NCBI GenBank assembly: GCA_022925895.1
Contig: JAKSYS010000881.1
Span: forward strand, 372,001 to 436,000
Reading direction: 5' to 3'
Origin: Fragilaria crotonensis
Taxonomy: Eukaryota > Bacillariophyta > Fragilariophyceae > Fragilariales > Fragilariaceae
DNA: 64,000 nt
Shown here: positions 1 to 11,939 of the stretch, piece by piece
Position numbering within the stretch: position 1 is the stretch's first letter
How the letters are laid out: every line of letters begins with the position of its first letter
Notes under the pieces: model-generated
Told to the model about the DNA's origin: nothing
Database searches by the model: none
Seen by the model: only the letters and a program-made list of their open reading frames with translations
Made by a program: the position numbers and the translations under genes

Positions 1-1485
1 AGCAAGGGCAGACTTGATGAATTGGAGGTCTGGCGAATCTCCATTGGCGACCGGTAGGTCGTCGGCGTCGTCATCAAAAGATGGCGCATGCATCGAAGAT
101 GTTGGTATCTCCAGACTGGTAATGGCGTAGTGGTTAGAAGCCGCGAGCTTCCCACGGCGCGGGATAGAAGTGTTGGGACCGTCTTCAATAATCGCTTGAA
201 GAGGAGCACCGGCCTGGTGCCCAGCGCGAACAGACAAATATGTATCGTCCCGAACAAAAGTGGCTGGCGAGCGGTCTTTGGCGTTCACATCAACACGATA
301 GTGCGCGTTTGAGGTGACAAACGCGACGACGGACATCTTGTTTTGTGTCAAGGTCCCGGTCTTGTCAGAGCAAATCACGGTGACACTACCAAGTGCCTCA
401 ACAGCTGGTAGGGCCCGAATGATGGCATTGTTCTTAGCCATGTTGGACACTGCCCATGCGTAGGTCATGGTGACAATCGCCTCAAGGCCTTCAGGAATCA
501 TGCCAACAGCGCAAACCAGTGCAATAGAAACGGCATCCATCACTGGTAGCCCAGTCTTCAGGTAGCCGATGAGGAAGGTAGCAAGAGAGGAGAGAAGGAT
601 AAAAAAGGCCAACCACTTGGAAATGTAGTCAATCTGCTCCAAAACGTTCGTCTTCTTCTTCTCGACAGTACTCACAAGGGCGTTAATGGTACCGATTTGC
701 GTCTCGTCACCCGTAGCAATGGCGATACCCGCACCCCGACCTTGGGTGACAAGGGTGGCGCTGAACGCCATATTGCGGCGGTCACCGAGCGGGGTTGACT
801 CTGGGTTACCAGCAACGGCGATAGCCTCAACTGTCTTATCGATTGGTACAGACTCTCCAGTCAACGCAGCTTCTCCACATGCGATGTTAGAGACCATGAA
901 CATACGAAGATCAGCTGGGACCTTGTCGCCCGTACTGACAATCACATAATCTCCGGGGACAAGGTCTGAACTGGGTATCTGAACTTCCTTTCCGTCTCGC
1001 ATAACAAGGGCATCATCAGAAAGCATATTCCTCAGGGCTTCCGCGGCAGCCTCAGCAGAACCCTCCTGCACAATTCCGATGATGGTGTTGATCACAACAA
1101 CCCCACAGATGAGGCCGACTTGGATCAAGTTTGTGACGATGGTGTTCGGGTCGGTTGAAGTTGCAGCTCGAACGGCAGAGACAACGGCAACGACGACAAG
1201 AATGAACACCAGCACGTTGGCAACGTGGTTGTAGATGCGCTGACAAAGGGTCTTCTTCACAGCTTCCGTCATCTTGTTCGGACCGTACTTCTCGAGGCGC
1301 TCCTTTGCCTCGGCACTTGTCAAACCCTCCTTCATGACTGAAAGACTGAGCCCAAGATGAGAAACCACCTCCTCCACGCCCATCGCGTGCCACGAGGGGG
1401 CCGGGGGTGCTTGTTCCTGCGTCTCCGTCATCTCCGTCATCTCCGTCATCTCCGTCATCGTCTTCATCGTCTTCGTTGTCTTCAT
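1..1485 (-). CDS. Type II cation P-type ATPase, copy A (N-terminal part, cut by window edge)
   Basis: Ion-pumping P-type ATPase of a membrane; about 495 residues are visible and the rest lies left of the window. The reverse-strand frame shows the N-terminal cation-ATPase domain (G-V-E-E-V-V), early membrane segments, the actuator motif L-T-G-E-S, a membrane-4 motif I-P-E-G-L-E-A and the phosphorylation site D-K-T-G-T-L-T. It matches copy B at 24496-27804 almost base for base, with a constant offset except for one base, so this copy is in frame throughout the visible part. I chose the ATG at 1483-1485 because an in-frame TAA lies four codons upstream. The N-terminus then has a run of Met-Thr-Glu triplets. 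The transported ion cannot be told from sequence; Ca2+ or Na+/K+ are the family options. Confidence 0.85.
   Translation of the reverse strand, partial: MKTTKTMKTMTEMTEMTEMTETQEQAPPAPSWHAMGVEEVVSHLGLSLSVMKEGLTSAEAKERLEKYGPNKMTEAVKKTLCQRIYNHVANVLVFILVVVAVVSAVRAATSTDPNTIVTNLIQVGLICGVVVINTIIGIVQEGSAEAAAEALRNMLSDDALVMRDGKEVQIPSSDLVPGDYVIVSTGDKVPADLRMFMVSNIACGEAALTGESVPIDKTVEAIAVAGNPESTPLGDRRNMAFSATLVTQGRGAGIAIATGDETQIGTINALVSTVEKKKTNVLEQIDYISKWLAFFILLSSLATFLIGYLKTGLPVMDAVSIALVCAVGMIPEGLEAIVTMTYAWAVSNMAKNNAIIRALPAVEALGSVTVICSDKTGTLTQNKMSVVAFVTSNAHYRVDVNAKDRSPATFVRDDTYLSVRAGHQAGAPLQAIIEDGPNTSIPRRGKLAASNHYAITSLEIPTSSMHAPSFDDDADDLPVANGDSPDLQFIKSALA
1436..1485 (-). repeat. In-frame start-codon tandem repeat of ATPase copy A
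   Basis: Reading the minus strand, the nine-base unit ATGACGGAG is repeated about four times, preceded by related ATGAAGACG units. Each unit contains an ATG in the same frame as the ATPase, so the protein begins with repeated Met-Thr-Glu and several alternative start codons. Copy B has a single start, Met-Lys-Glu-Thr-Glu. Confidence 0.8.
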
Positions 1486-3071
1486 CGTCTGTTGTTACCT
1501 TCGTGTGAGATGGTAGATATAGAATTCTCAAGTTACACTTTCTTAACAAAAAGGAAAGGAATGAAGATTCAGGAGGCTTGTGGCCCATCAACAAGTGTGA
1601 GCTCGGAGTTGGTATTCATTTGTGTATGTTTTAACGCAAAAACACGTTCGGCAATACTCAAGAGTCTGTCTTGCATGTATGATACACGTATGATATGAAA
1701 TATGAAGGGCAGGAATTTGGTGTGCGTCACTCAGATGTACGACGTTGTTACCAATTCACACTTCACACTGTTCCGAAAGAAGATTGAAAAACAAAAACTA
1801 TGCTACATTTACGTGTAGAGTGTAGACCTACTCAAATCTCCAACCTAGAACCTCTACGTTGTACTAGTAGTAGTATGTAGAAGGCTATTCTACGGATAAA
1901 AATCGATAATCTACTACGATGACGTGGTCCTGCTCGATATTCCCCGACATTCGACCCATACAGTATATCATATATCCATACTCTAATAGACTCTAGACTC
2001 TAGACTCTAGACTCTAGTAATTGTATGCATAGCTGGTTGCATTATGATGATGAATGATGATTTTATGCATAGTGGGATGCGTAGAGCGTAGACCCTCGTA
2101 TAGATCCTTTTGACCGTCAAATAGACGTCAAATTTTGACGTATAACAATTCTACGTAATGAGCCATACTAAACTTCTCGTCCCTTGCGTGTGGCATTTCT
2201 ACGATACACTGAGCGAAGTGGTGTGTTCATCGATGTTGCCAAAATTTTGTGAATTTCGATGCTGCGGTGTTTTCTCAAAACCATTTAACTCATGGCCTCA
2301 CTAATGATTCCAGATGCTTTTGAGGAAACACCGCAGCTCAAGAAACAACGGAGATCTTGAGAGATTTTTGAGCACCATTGTGAGACGAACGAAGCGTGCA
2401 ATTTGCGGTGATAATTTTAGGTCGACAGGGTTAATGCTATTATTATGTGCTAGGGGTCTACGTGGGCTACTACAAGTTTGCATTAATTGCAACCAGCCGT
2501 ACGAGTAGCCCACAGCCCTCTAGTAGCTGTTCCACTCGCAGCTCGCAGCCAAACTATAAAATGGTGGTGGTGGTGTTTCGTTGCAAGTTGTTGCTACCTT
2601 GCACTCCGTATGCAGACGTACATAGGTGGCGGTTGCACAGGTTCTTGTGTCGGATTCTGCTGTGGATGATTTTAAGGCCTATTATAGCCCCCAGAAAAAA
2701 AGGACAAAAAATTGGCAATACCTGATATTTTCCATTTGCTAACACTTACGCTTCCCAAATAAAGATCTGTCCCACTGCATTACTTCTTCCTCAAGTCGGT
2801 GGTTCGATACATTGACATGACGATGAGGCTTTTTCCGCATGACGTCAAGTTTTGTCCTACACAGTTCTCAATTTAAGTACGAAATTCCTCAAAAATTGCC
2901 TACGAAATAACATTTCTGAATTTTCACGTGTTGAATTCCAATATTGAACATATATTGTTCACATTGATCAAAAGCGCTATCTCTGATTTTACCAATAACA
3001 CATTGTTTTATGACATTGAAAAGCTTTTTCTTGTTCTTTTTTCGGGTTTTGAAATCTCATTTTTGGATTCA
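1486..3071. other. Intergenic, no gene recognised
   Basis: AT-rich sequence upstream of ATPase copy A. It holds a 7-base tandem repeat (ctagact units, about 1986-2015) and the hairpin at 2261-2337. Short open frames on both strands have no recognisable product. Confidence 0.6.
2261..2337. repeat. 20-bp inverted repeat (hairpin)
   Basis: The arms 2261-2280 and 2318-2337 are complementary at 19 of 20 positions, separated by 37 bases. The arm sequence is gctgcggtgttttctcaaaa. It could be a foldback transposon remnant, a small-RNA-like hairpin or the leftover ends of an excised element. Confidence 0.75.
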
Positions 3072-3772
3072 GGGTATGTCCATACAAGACAACTTCGATT
3101 GAAGTTTCGAAGTTTCCAAGTGCTCGAATTAATCAACTCGTGATTCAACTTCGATTTCTTAATCCAAGTTTCATAACCTGTTTGACACGTTTAGTTTTAA
3201 CCACTAGTTTTCAAACAATATATACCAAGAACACCGTTCTTTGCTCTTTTATATCCAATTCACTGCATCCACCTTCGTAGACTGCCTTTCTCCAGATCAA
3301 GAGCACTGCATCCTTATGCCCTTCGGACGTACATGGACCACTACAGTGCCATGTGTTACTCTAGAATTGTCCATCCAGCGGACGATCCATGTCTTCTCTT
3401 CCTCTTTGCAATCCATGATGGCTAACTGCAACATCTGACCCCACATTCACATTGATGTCATTACTGACACGGATAATGAAATTCTATTGTCGAAGTGTCA
3501 ATCTCGTATCATATGCATACACCAGTCGTCGTCGGCGTCTGATATATATCATACTGAGTGCGTACTAAGAGTGTTGCATAGGCACCCTACTCCCATGGCT
3601 ATTTAGAGAGGGGAAACTTGGGAGTTGAAAACTTCGATCGAACAATTTTCATTTTGCCGTATGGACACCACTTCGGGAAGACAAAAATCGAACCCAAAAT
3701 TAATTGGTTATGTGTTATGTGTACTTGGAAACTTGGAAACTTCGATCGAAGTTGTCTTGTATGGACATACCC
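3072..3772. mobile_element. MITE-like element with ~50-bp terminal inverted repeats
   Basis: The left end starts gggtatgtccatacaagac and the reverse complement of the right end starts identically. The match continues for about 50 bases with few differences, through tandem cttcgat/gaagttt motifs. A 3-bp direct repeat TCA lies at both borders (3069-3071 and 3773-3775). The ~700 bp interior has no convincing coding frame, which fits a non-autonomous DNA element. TCA is not the TWA target of canonical PIF/Harbinger elements, so the superfamily is open. Confidence 0.7.
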
Positions 3773-4014
3773 TCAGGCATGAATGGCATTGTCAGATCAT
3801 ACTGTGCTACTGTTGGTACTGTTGGTGGAATCGACGGTACGTCTGTACGACGCGACAACGATGTCAAGTTCGACAGTACGACTGTACCAAAGTACGACTG
3901 TAGCGAAACTAATTGTTCGTGCGGATCGACGTCTAGCAATGTCTATCAAGAGGAGGATCTTGGTTGGACCATTGTGGGCAAAGGCTCAAAGAAGTACAAG
4001 ACCAAGACCTGGCA

Positions 4015-6094
4015 TGAGGAGTTATGCCTTGCAGGCAGGAACTACATGGAAGCCTTATTAGGCATATGTCTCTTGGGATTTGGGGACTGGTTTGGTGTAC
4101 TTGGTTTGCTTTTGGTCTTGGAGTTGGTCTTGTTCCAACTCGGACTTAAGGAAAGCAATCTTGTGTTTGCCTTGTTTTGTTGGACGGGATGTGTGTTCAA
4201 TCTTGGGAGCTTTTGGAGTCCAGGAACAAGATTGGAATAGATCTAGAAAGTGTAATTCTAGAACTCACAATATTCGAAAACGGTATCTGGTAGAGTCTAG
4301 GAGAACTTCTGGATTAAGAGTCTACGGTATTGTTGAATTGTTTAACACGTTTTAAAACGATCAGTTAGATTGTAACAATGGAAGAGCAGAAGGAAGCTAC
4401 GTTTGGGTCTACCATCAGGGCTTTCGCCTTCGATGGCGACGAGACAAAGTTCAGGTCCTGGGAAGTGTAGACGATTGCTCTCGCGGGTTCGAAGGGTTTC
4501 CTCCTTGCTCTCACCAAGGCATCTACGGCCACTGGTTGCGAAGTCGTGGTGTTGGGCGCGGTGTTGACTGGCGGTGGCTTGGATGCGACCGGAGCTCCTC
4601 TTCGTGCTGCTTTGACGACTCGTACGCCTACGACTGCGGAGAACAGGAAGTGCAGCGCACGTGCGGCCGCCTGGACTTACCTTGTTGCTAGCTGATCGGA
4701 TAAAGCCTACTACGCTTTGATTGAGCGCAGCGCCGGTGATCCTTTCATGGCTTGGACAATCTTGCAGGAGAAGTATTGTTCTACGGACGCGGAAGAGAAC
4801 TATCCAGATCTCGCGGAGGCTTTCGACGCATGCAAGTTGGTGGAAGTCAAGCGTGACCCTGAGTTGTGGTTTAACAACTTGGATCATCTGAACATGTGCA
4901 TTGTTGGCAGGATCAACACGAAGTATGAGAAGGACGAACTACAGATGAAAGCCCACATTATGAGCGCGATGTCTTCGGGATACGATCCAGTGGTGGTGAA
5001 GTTTCGCAGCGAACTTGCAGAGACTTTGCTTACCAAACTCAGCCAGAAAGGAGATTGTTCTCCAGTATAAGTCTTTGGTGAAGGTGAAGGGCAAGTCCAC
5101 CTCGGAGTCTGCTTTGTTGGCGAATGCGAGTAAACACCCATTCAAAACGTTCAAGGGAACCTGCAGGAATTGTGCAAGATTGGCCACAAAGCGGCTGATT
5201 GCACTTCAAAGACAACCGAAGGGAATGGCGCATCCGGAAAGGGCAAAGGCACCGCTGACAAGTCTCACGTCACGTGCTACAATTGCGGCGAAAAAGGGCA
5301 CTATTCTAACTAGTGTCCAAAACCCAAGAAGGATAAAGTCAATGGTGAAGAAGCTACAGCTGATATGGCTATGTTTGTGGGCGTCGCTCGCTTTGTTGCT
5401 GAAGTCAAAGATGACAATGGCGGTCAGGAGGCAAGGAATGGCGATAGGACCAACGATTGGGATCATTCAGAGTTTTTTGATTTTGGAGAAACATGTGGAG
5501 TCATTGGAGTCAGGTCCGACGGCACGATCCCCCGCATTGATATTCCTACCATTGTCGCGGAGGACTCCGATACGAAATTTGTCGGAGCTACGACCGTTAC
5601 GGTCATTAATCACCCTATCGAGCATTTTGCCGGCTATTCCGCGACAAGGGATTTTGTCGGAACTGCGGATGCTTCCTGTGCGAATGGTATTGAGGAGTGG
5701 TTTCTTGATTCGGGTGCCACTTCTGGCGTTACTTACGATAACAGTCATATAACCGCCCGATATGCGTCAGTCAAATTGCAAGATCGCAATCGGAAACGGA
5801 GACATGATTGAGACATTTGGACAGGGTACGTTGATACTGTTGGACAGTGACGGAAAGCTGGTTTACTTCACGGATGTGTACTATTCGCCGGAGTTCACGA
5901 AGCATGTTATCAGTTTTCGCCAGCTCATCGAAAAGAATTGGAGTCAATCTTGGGAGCTTTTGGAGTCCAGGAACAAGATTGGAAAAGATCTAGAAAGTGT
6001 AATTATAGAACTCACAATATTCGAAAACGGTATTTGGTAGTGTCTAGGAGAACTACTGGATTAAGAGTCTACGGTATTGTTGAATTGTTTAACA
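4015..6094 (+). mobile_element. Copia-type LTR retroelement fossil, internally truncated
   Basis: The left LTR runs 4015-4347 (TG...CA) and a partial right LTR runs about 5946-6094. The 5-bp target duplication TGGCA lies at 4010-4014 and 6095-6099. Between the LTRs are plus-strand pieces of gag with a CCHC zinc knuckle (C-Y-N-C-G-E-K-G-H, near 5280) and a protease-like segment (L-D-S-G-A-T, near 5710). Integrase, reverse transcriptase and RNase H are absent. Shared LTR parts differ at about five of 150 positions, so it is older than the CoDi-like element at 16585. It is a broken fossil with several breaks. Confidence 0.85.
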
Positions 6095-6099
6095 TGGCA

Positions 6100-6690
6100 T
6101 GACAATTGGCAATCTCGTCAGCGTCGTCGCTTAATGTTGATATCTCCGGGTACATTTTTCTAATTCCGGCTGTGTTTGCAAATAACAAGTCGTGTTTTAC
6201 ATTTTTGTGTCGTGTTCATCGCCAAAAATTGACAACAACATGGTTGATGCGTGGATGCTATAACTAGAGCCAACGTTCGAAGCCGGTCTGTGAAGTTAAA
6301 ATCAAATACACTGAGCCTACTACTAGACTGAAGGTGATGTAGGCACCAGTTACATACAAGTTTAAACCATTTACTGAGACTAAACAAAATAATCAATCCA
6401 GGGAATTATCCATTGGAAACTTTTTCAGTGCAAAACTGATGAAGCATATTCCAGTGCACAACCATGATCAAGAAAGTTTGGAAAAGGACTGTTTTTGATG
6501 AACTTAGTGCTAGTCAAGTATTTTTGAAACCCAGAAATGCTTGGCACAGTAGTGGGACTGCCATATTTTCATCCTGTGATGGGACTCCAAAACAATTGGA
6601 AAACATTTCAAGCCATCATTAAAGGTGCTAACCATATGATTCAATTGAGTCCAATCAATTGAAACATCTTATCAACTACCAGGTCTATTG
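6100..6690. other. Intergenic, no gene recognised
   Basis: AT-rich sequence between the LTR fossil and the decayed DDE transposon. No coding frame, RNA gene or clear repeat was recognised. Its right part may be the 3' end of the DDE element. Confidence 0.5.
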
Positions 6691-7510
6691 CATTTTGTAT
6701 TCAAACTGCGGTTGGAGATGGAATGTAGGTTGTCCAATCTTTCTCAAATGTATTGAGTTTCGTGATCTTTTCCAGAGGTCGCGCATGAGCCAGGACCCAT
6801 CGAACAATGTCACGCCAGTCTTTTTCTTTCCATGCACTGTTGTCACCGCAACAAGTCTTGTATTTGTCTAGCGGCGTTTGGTGGACATTTTGCAACAACT
6901 TTGATTGACAATCCAACCGGCTTTGCGGTTGCTTCGAGCTTTTGGCATCATTCAAAGCAATCTGTTCTTTCTGTGCATGAAGGGTCACACGAGCGAAACC
7001 AATTCTAGTCCCGCAGCATACATTCCGCAAGGCTGACGCCGGAATTGCTCCCTTCTGTGCAAGCAATTGATGAACCTGCTCGTCCTCATCATCAACCCCT
7101 TTGAGTTGGCGTGACACTGGAATTGCCACGTCAAACACACCCTCGTTCAGTCCTCATGTCTCAGTCACTGAATGAGGTTGTCACACCGCACTTGCAGACT
7201 CTCCAAATTCTCGTTTGCAGATGCCTGGCCCAATTCATGTTTTCACCTTCTTGTTTGACAGACAGTTCCGAGTGAATGGTACAAAGCCAACCTCCTTGCT
7301 CCATGCATCTACAATCTTTTCCTTTGAGAAAGTCTTGTCAAGATGCCTTGAAATATCATCATCTGCATTTCCGTTCACAATTGTTGCCAAGTCTTCGTCA
7401 GAACCAAGAGTCAAGATGCTGGTGACAGTGGCCGCTGCTACCCTTGCATTGACATTCTTCCTTGTCGCAACTCCTCTCTTCTTCATCTTTTCCATCAACA
7501 TCATCTGGTA
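6690..7510 (-). pseudogene. DDE-superfamily transposase remnant, C-terminal part
   Basis: Reverse-strand pieces (7504 to 6700) include F-V-P-F-T-R-N-C-L-S-N-K-K-V, then K-D-W-R-D-I-V-R-W-V-L in another frame. From memory this resembles the C-terminal region of DDE-superfamily endonucleases found in diatom genomes; no search was run. At least one frame change separates the pieces. The matching catalytic core lies at 11940-12834 on the same strand, beyond the inserted Harbinger element, so both are probably halves of one transposon. Confidence 0.5.
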
Positions 7511-8108
7511 CCATTAGGAAGGCTGGACAAAATGATCAAACCTATCTCAGCCAGTGCTTCCCTCTTCAGTAGGCTTTTGCAAGAAGAGTGAATAGTCAAT
7601 TCAGATCACAGTATGCCTATTTCTTGCATTAAGCCAGTCACTATGGAATTAGGACGCAACATTTAAGAGGGAATCCATAACATAATGATGACAAGACTCG
7701 TCTTTGTGGCAAAAAGGAGTTTCTGAAACAACCAAACGGATAAACGAGCAAAATTACATTATTTAGGCCGATGCTTACAGAAAACTAAAGTGGACACACG
7801 AACCAAAATCGAAGTCACGTTGGTAAAAACTTCGGCGAGCCCGGGTCTTTTTCATCATAAAATCCAAGCTCGACACAGTTTTGGTGAAGGACCCGGCTTC
7901 AAACCAATCCTGACACTGGAGTACTGTCTACCAGCCATGATTGGAGTCAGTTTAGTTCGATTGGCATGTTTTGCACATTGTTTGTTGAATCACTTTCTAC
8001 CTCCTTCCACCCCATTGGAAGCCATTTCTCAAGTTACCATGGGCGTAAAAGCTTCAAGACTCATTGCCATTGACTTGCTGAAGGGTCTGCTGTGTGGTTT
8101 TGGTGTAG

Positions 8109-9787
8109 ATGTTCCGCTCACAGAGAACAATGATTGTTTCAACGAAAACTGTGAAATTGACGACGAAAAATTCGACGAATACCTCATGCAAGAAGACGAT
8201 GACGAAGATCGGGAGAAAAAGGCGCTGCTTTGGTCCACATGATCGGGAAGAGTATGAAAAGACAAAGAGAAGTTTCACTGGAGTCCAAGAGACGAGAAAG
8301 CCGCCCAAGCAAGAAAACACGGATTACGCGCCCGAGGTGGTATACTGGCTGACCCAATCACACGAGTGCGATGCAAAAAAAATGAGTGCATGGTGGGAAG
8401 ATTACATTGATGATCAACAACCTAGCAATTCACATTGGGCGACTGCCATATTCATAATACGTGATGATTCTCGACATGATATCATCCAACAAGAGTAAAG
8501 GATTGTTCGACAGATGGAAGACTCACGACGACAGCTGCAATGTTCCAAGGGAAAACAACAAGAAGAACAAGAAGGTTTCCCCGATTGAACTTCTTCTCCT
8601 ACATTCGTTGCGCTATCTGGGAAGAGGATGGACGTTTGACGACATGTGTAACGTGACATACATCAGTCGCGACGTCCATCGAAAGTTCTTCCATCAATTT
8701 GTGAAGTTTGGAGCATTGGTGCTCTACCCTATGTACGTATCTGCGCCGAAAACAATGGAGGAATTGAGAGAATGCGAGAAACATGGCAGGTTTTCCGGGT
8801 TGCATTGGCAGCACTGACGCAACTCACATTCCTCTCGAAAAGGTTTGCGTTTCGTTGTGCCAAGCGCATCTTGGCTTCAAGTCAAAAAATACGATGCGCA
8901 CGTACAATTTGACCTGCAATCATCGTCGTCAAATTTTGCACACAACATCTGGACACCCCGGTAGATGGAACGACAAGACGTTGATTCGTTTCGATGAATT
9001 CATGTCAAACCTTTGCGATGGCAACTTCGTCGACGACAAAATGGACTTCAAGTTGAGAACGCGACAAGGCACATCACAAAGTGATGATGAACAAGGGTGT
9101 GCAGACAGGACACTCGTGCTCACAGGGGCGTATATGATTGTAGATAATGGCTACCTTGAGTGGTCTACAACAGTGCCGGCATTAAAATTGTCGTGCAACC
9201 GATTGGAGTTGAGGTTTTCTCAGTGGCTCCTCGAGTCCATGAGAAAGGATGTGGAGTGCACCTTTGGAATATTGAAGGGGCGTTGGCGAATCCTAAAAAC
9301 AGGAATAAGATTGCACAACACGGAAGTGAGTGACAATATCTGGCTGGCTCACGTGTTGTGCTTTACACAATATGCAGCTTGACGTTGATGGAACAACGGT
9401 GCTCGTTCACATTGGGAATTGGAAAGTGGCAAATTTCGGGACGAACAGATTCCTTTTGCGATTAGGAGGTTGATGGATCCCAATGGCACCGATGAATACC
9501 AACGTCCGCCGGTCGAATTGAGTGATAACGAGGAGGGCGAGGATGACGACGCCAACAATAATCGCAATTATCGCAATCCGAACAAAAACTGCGAAGCCAC
9601 CACTGGGCGTCGTTTCCAACTTGGACGTATCCAATCGGGTACTGCAGTGAACGAACTGAATCTGTTTCAGTTTCGTTCGTTGCTCATTGAAAACTTCACT
9701 ATACGTTCTCATGCAAGGGACTTACATTGGCCAAAGAGACTTGCTTGCTCCTCGCCAAGAAACCTTCCTGCCCTGATTGCAGCATGA
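8109..9787 (+). pseudogene. Harbinger transposase (DDE_Tnp_4 type), frameshifted
   Basis: DNA transposase remnant. The pieces read L-R-Y-L-G-R-G-W-T-F-D-D, G-C-I-G-S-T-D-A-T-H (first Asp), N-H-R-R-Q-I-L, G-H-P-G-R-W-N-D-K-T, I-V-D-N-G-Y-L (second Asp) and K-D-V-E-C-T-F-G-I-L-K-G-R (Glu), so all three catalytic acids survive. The frame changes near 8450-8470, near 8784 and near 9385-9420, so no full protein can be made as it stands. The arrangement matches the intact transposase at 41439-43371, which needs three introns; some apparent breaks here could be lost or altered introns. Confidence 0.8.
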
Positions 9788-10094
9788 GCAGTAGCTACGT
9801 TGGCTGCTCCTTGTAACTAGAGCTACTCTAAATTGCTGTATGTCGATTGATATCTAATACTACCGGTAGTAGTACCCTAGAGCTAGTAATCGTATACTAT
9901 TGTTTCGCTCCCTGCCCCGAATCCCTATCCTTTTGTCACTTAAGTACCTAATCATTCAACCTGTAGTTGTAATCTCCATCGCGAATAGTTTGTTGACTTG
10001 TCGGTGTCTCGGTGTCGAAGCACGTCTTGCACCAAGTAATGTTATGCAATCCCCGATTTGCATCACAGCAACAGGCGCATACGCGAACTACCTT

Positions 10095-11050
10095 TCATTT
10101 CAAACACAGGAGGTTTGTAGGAATCAACTTGCATTCCATGCATTGGATGTTTTCGACATCTGACGATGTCTGAACGACATCGGAGTATGCCGGAGTCATG
10201 TCGTCGTTGTTGTTTGTCATTCCTCCGTTTCTTGGGGTGCTAGAGCTATCATTTCCGCCACTCTCGTTTCCACTGCTCTCGAAGCTTTCACAAATGCCGA
10301 TTGGATTCATTCAAATCATTGTTGCGACACATGACATTGTGCGTCGCTTCTCCATCATCTCGCGATGACATTGGCACTCACCTTCCTGCAAATTTGCAAG
10401 TTCGTGTTCCAGCTTCTCGATTTCTGCTTCATTTGATTTTGCACAAGAGTAGTACTATCAACGCACATTGTGTTTGCATCGCGTTTTTTTTTCACGTCGG
10501 TTGTCAACTGGAGCAACACTAGACGCAAGCAATGCCTTCCTCATCGCGCTCCGAGTTGATGTGCCACGTCCGAATGACGACGTACTGGCTTTTACTGCAC
10601 TGAAAAGATGCGATAGCATCTGCTCCCCATCGTGAAGGGGGATATGCCCCCAAAGCGCCCATGCAAGGAAACCAATGCCGACTTTGAAAAACGCACCGGA
10701 TCGTGTCATAATTGCAGCAGCGCTTTCAGTCGACGTCGTTGTCGCCGTTGCCACAGCGCAGCAAGCAGTTTTGCCAGCAGTGCTTACTATTGTCGTCGTC
10801 GTTGTCGCAGCAGATTCAGTTGTTGAAACATTCACAAATTTTTGCCTTCGCTTCTCGGTCGCATTCGTTCCACATCGCCACAAGAGACCATTTGATATAG
10901 TCATCCCAGTTCGTACCGGATGGAAACGCGCCGAATTTGGATTCTTTGATGAATATTGTGTTCTGTGTTGTTCTTCAAATTTCAAACATCACGCTTCATT
11001 GATGGGTTGGTTTGACCGAAACACATATACAAATTGGTATTGCCTCTAGA
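10095..11050 (-). pseudogene. Second gene of the decayed Harbinger element (Myb/SANT-like)
   Basis: On the minus strand, around 10950-10830, the frame reads F-P-S-G-T-N-W-D-D-Y-I-K-W-S, which looks like the DNA-binding Myb/SANT-like protein that PIF/Harbinger elements carry beside the transposase. Further on (about 10430-10350) a coiled-coil-like E-I-E-K-L-E-H-E-L-A-N-L follows. Several frame changes and low-complexity Thr/Ala stretches lie between, so it is decayed. The position convergent to the transposase matches the gene at 43515-45116. Confidence 0.45.
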
Positions 11051-11359
11051 CAACGTTGTTCCACGGCACGTGAGAGTCAAAACAATACATTGCTATAGAA
11101 GAAACATAAACTTGAAGATTGTGTATAGGGCCTTTCATATTCAAGAGCTGTAAGCATGTGATTTTGTCGGACGGAACCACACTGACGTCGAGTCTGGTTC
11201 GGTAAAAGTTTTGGTTTTCTGCGAGCACCGGCCTTAATAATGACATTCGAATTCTCAACTTCGCATATCATGCTTAGTGAAGCGAGAACAGAACAGTCAA
11301 AACGTCTGTTAGGCACAACGAGAATTGTATACTTATCGCATCCGAGAACGGCAATAACA

Positions 11360-11531
11360 GTCTAAATGAAATCAAGTTTTGAATTCAAAATGGCTCCTTC
11401 ATATTCCTTGAAAATATACTCATTTAAAGTGAATGCTGTGCTGGTCTAAATGAAATCAAGTTTTGAATTCAAAACGGCTCCTTCATTTTCCTGGAAAATA
11501 TACTCGGCTCATTTACAGTGAATGCTGTGCT
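11360..11531. repeat. Direct tandem duplication of ~85 bp
   Basis: Two adjacent units begin gtctaaatgaaatcaagttt at 11360 and 11444 and end with gaatgctgtgctg. They differ at a few positions and by one small insertion. The duplication lies just right of the Harbinger insertion, inside the presumed DDE transposon remnant. Confidence 0.85.
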
Positions 11532-11939
11532 GGTTTCTTAGTAGTATGCTTTATGTATATATATTAATATTTATTAAAGGGTATTACCTTGACTACTTCA
11601 CCATATTTAAGGACATTCATCTACAGCATATTCAGATATCAACATGAAAGATTTTCTTTTTTAAATCTGATTCCATGCTCATGTGTATCCCAAAACTCTT
11701 TAAAGTCCTACATGTATTCATACTAACAAGAAGGCAAATGAAACGGCCTTCAGTTGAAACAATCAAAACCATAGAATGGCCGTATGCATAGAAGACAGTT
11801 TCGTGTCTTAATAACTAAAGAATTCCAAATTGTTTTCTATGAAATTCTAAGGAAAGCATCCCGGAAGGAAATCACGAATTCCCGTGGTTGAGGATATACC
11901 CGGATTTTTTACCTTTAGTAATGCAAATAGGGTATAGAA

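Larger units (their letters stand above)
7766..11233 (+). mobile_element. PIF/Harbinger transposon, decayed copy
   Basis: The ends are imperfect terminal inverted repeats: the left starts ggccgatgcttacagaaaac and the reverse complement of the right starts ggccggtgctcgcagaaaac. The 3-bp target duplication TTA at 7763-7765 and 11234-11236 is typical of PIF/Harbinger (TWA). Inside are a broken plus-strand DDE transposase and, convergent to it, a decayed minus-strand second gene, the same layout as the complete element at 41069-45328. It sits within a decayed DDE transposon. Confidence 0.8.

Noticed and set aside
1052-1594. 180-codon Asp/Gly-rich minus-strand frame
   Set aside because: It overlaps the true ATPase copy A frame, which is shown correct by near identity with copy B; the acidic run is the start-codon repeat read out of frame.
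2790-2830. tRNA-like B box (ggttcgatac)
   Set aside because: No matching A box or cloverleaf could be found upstream.
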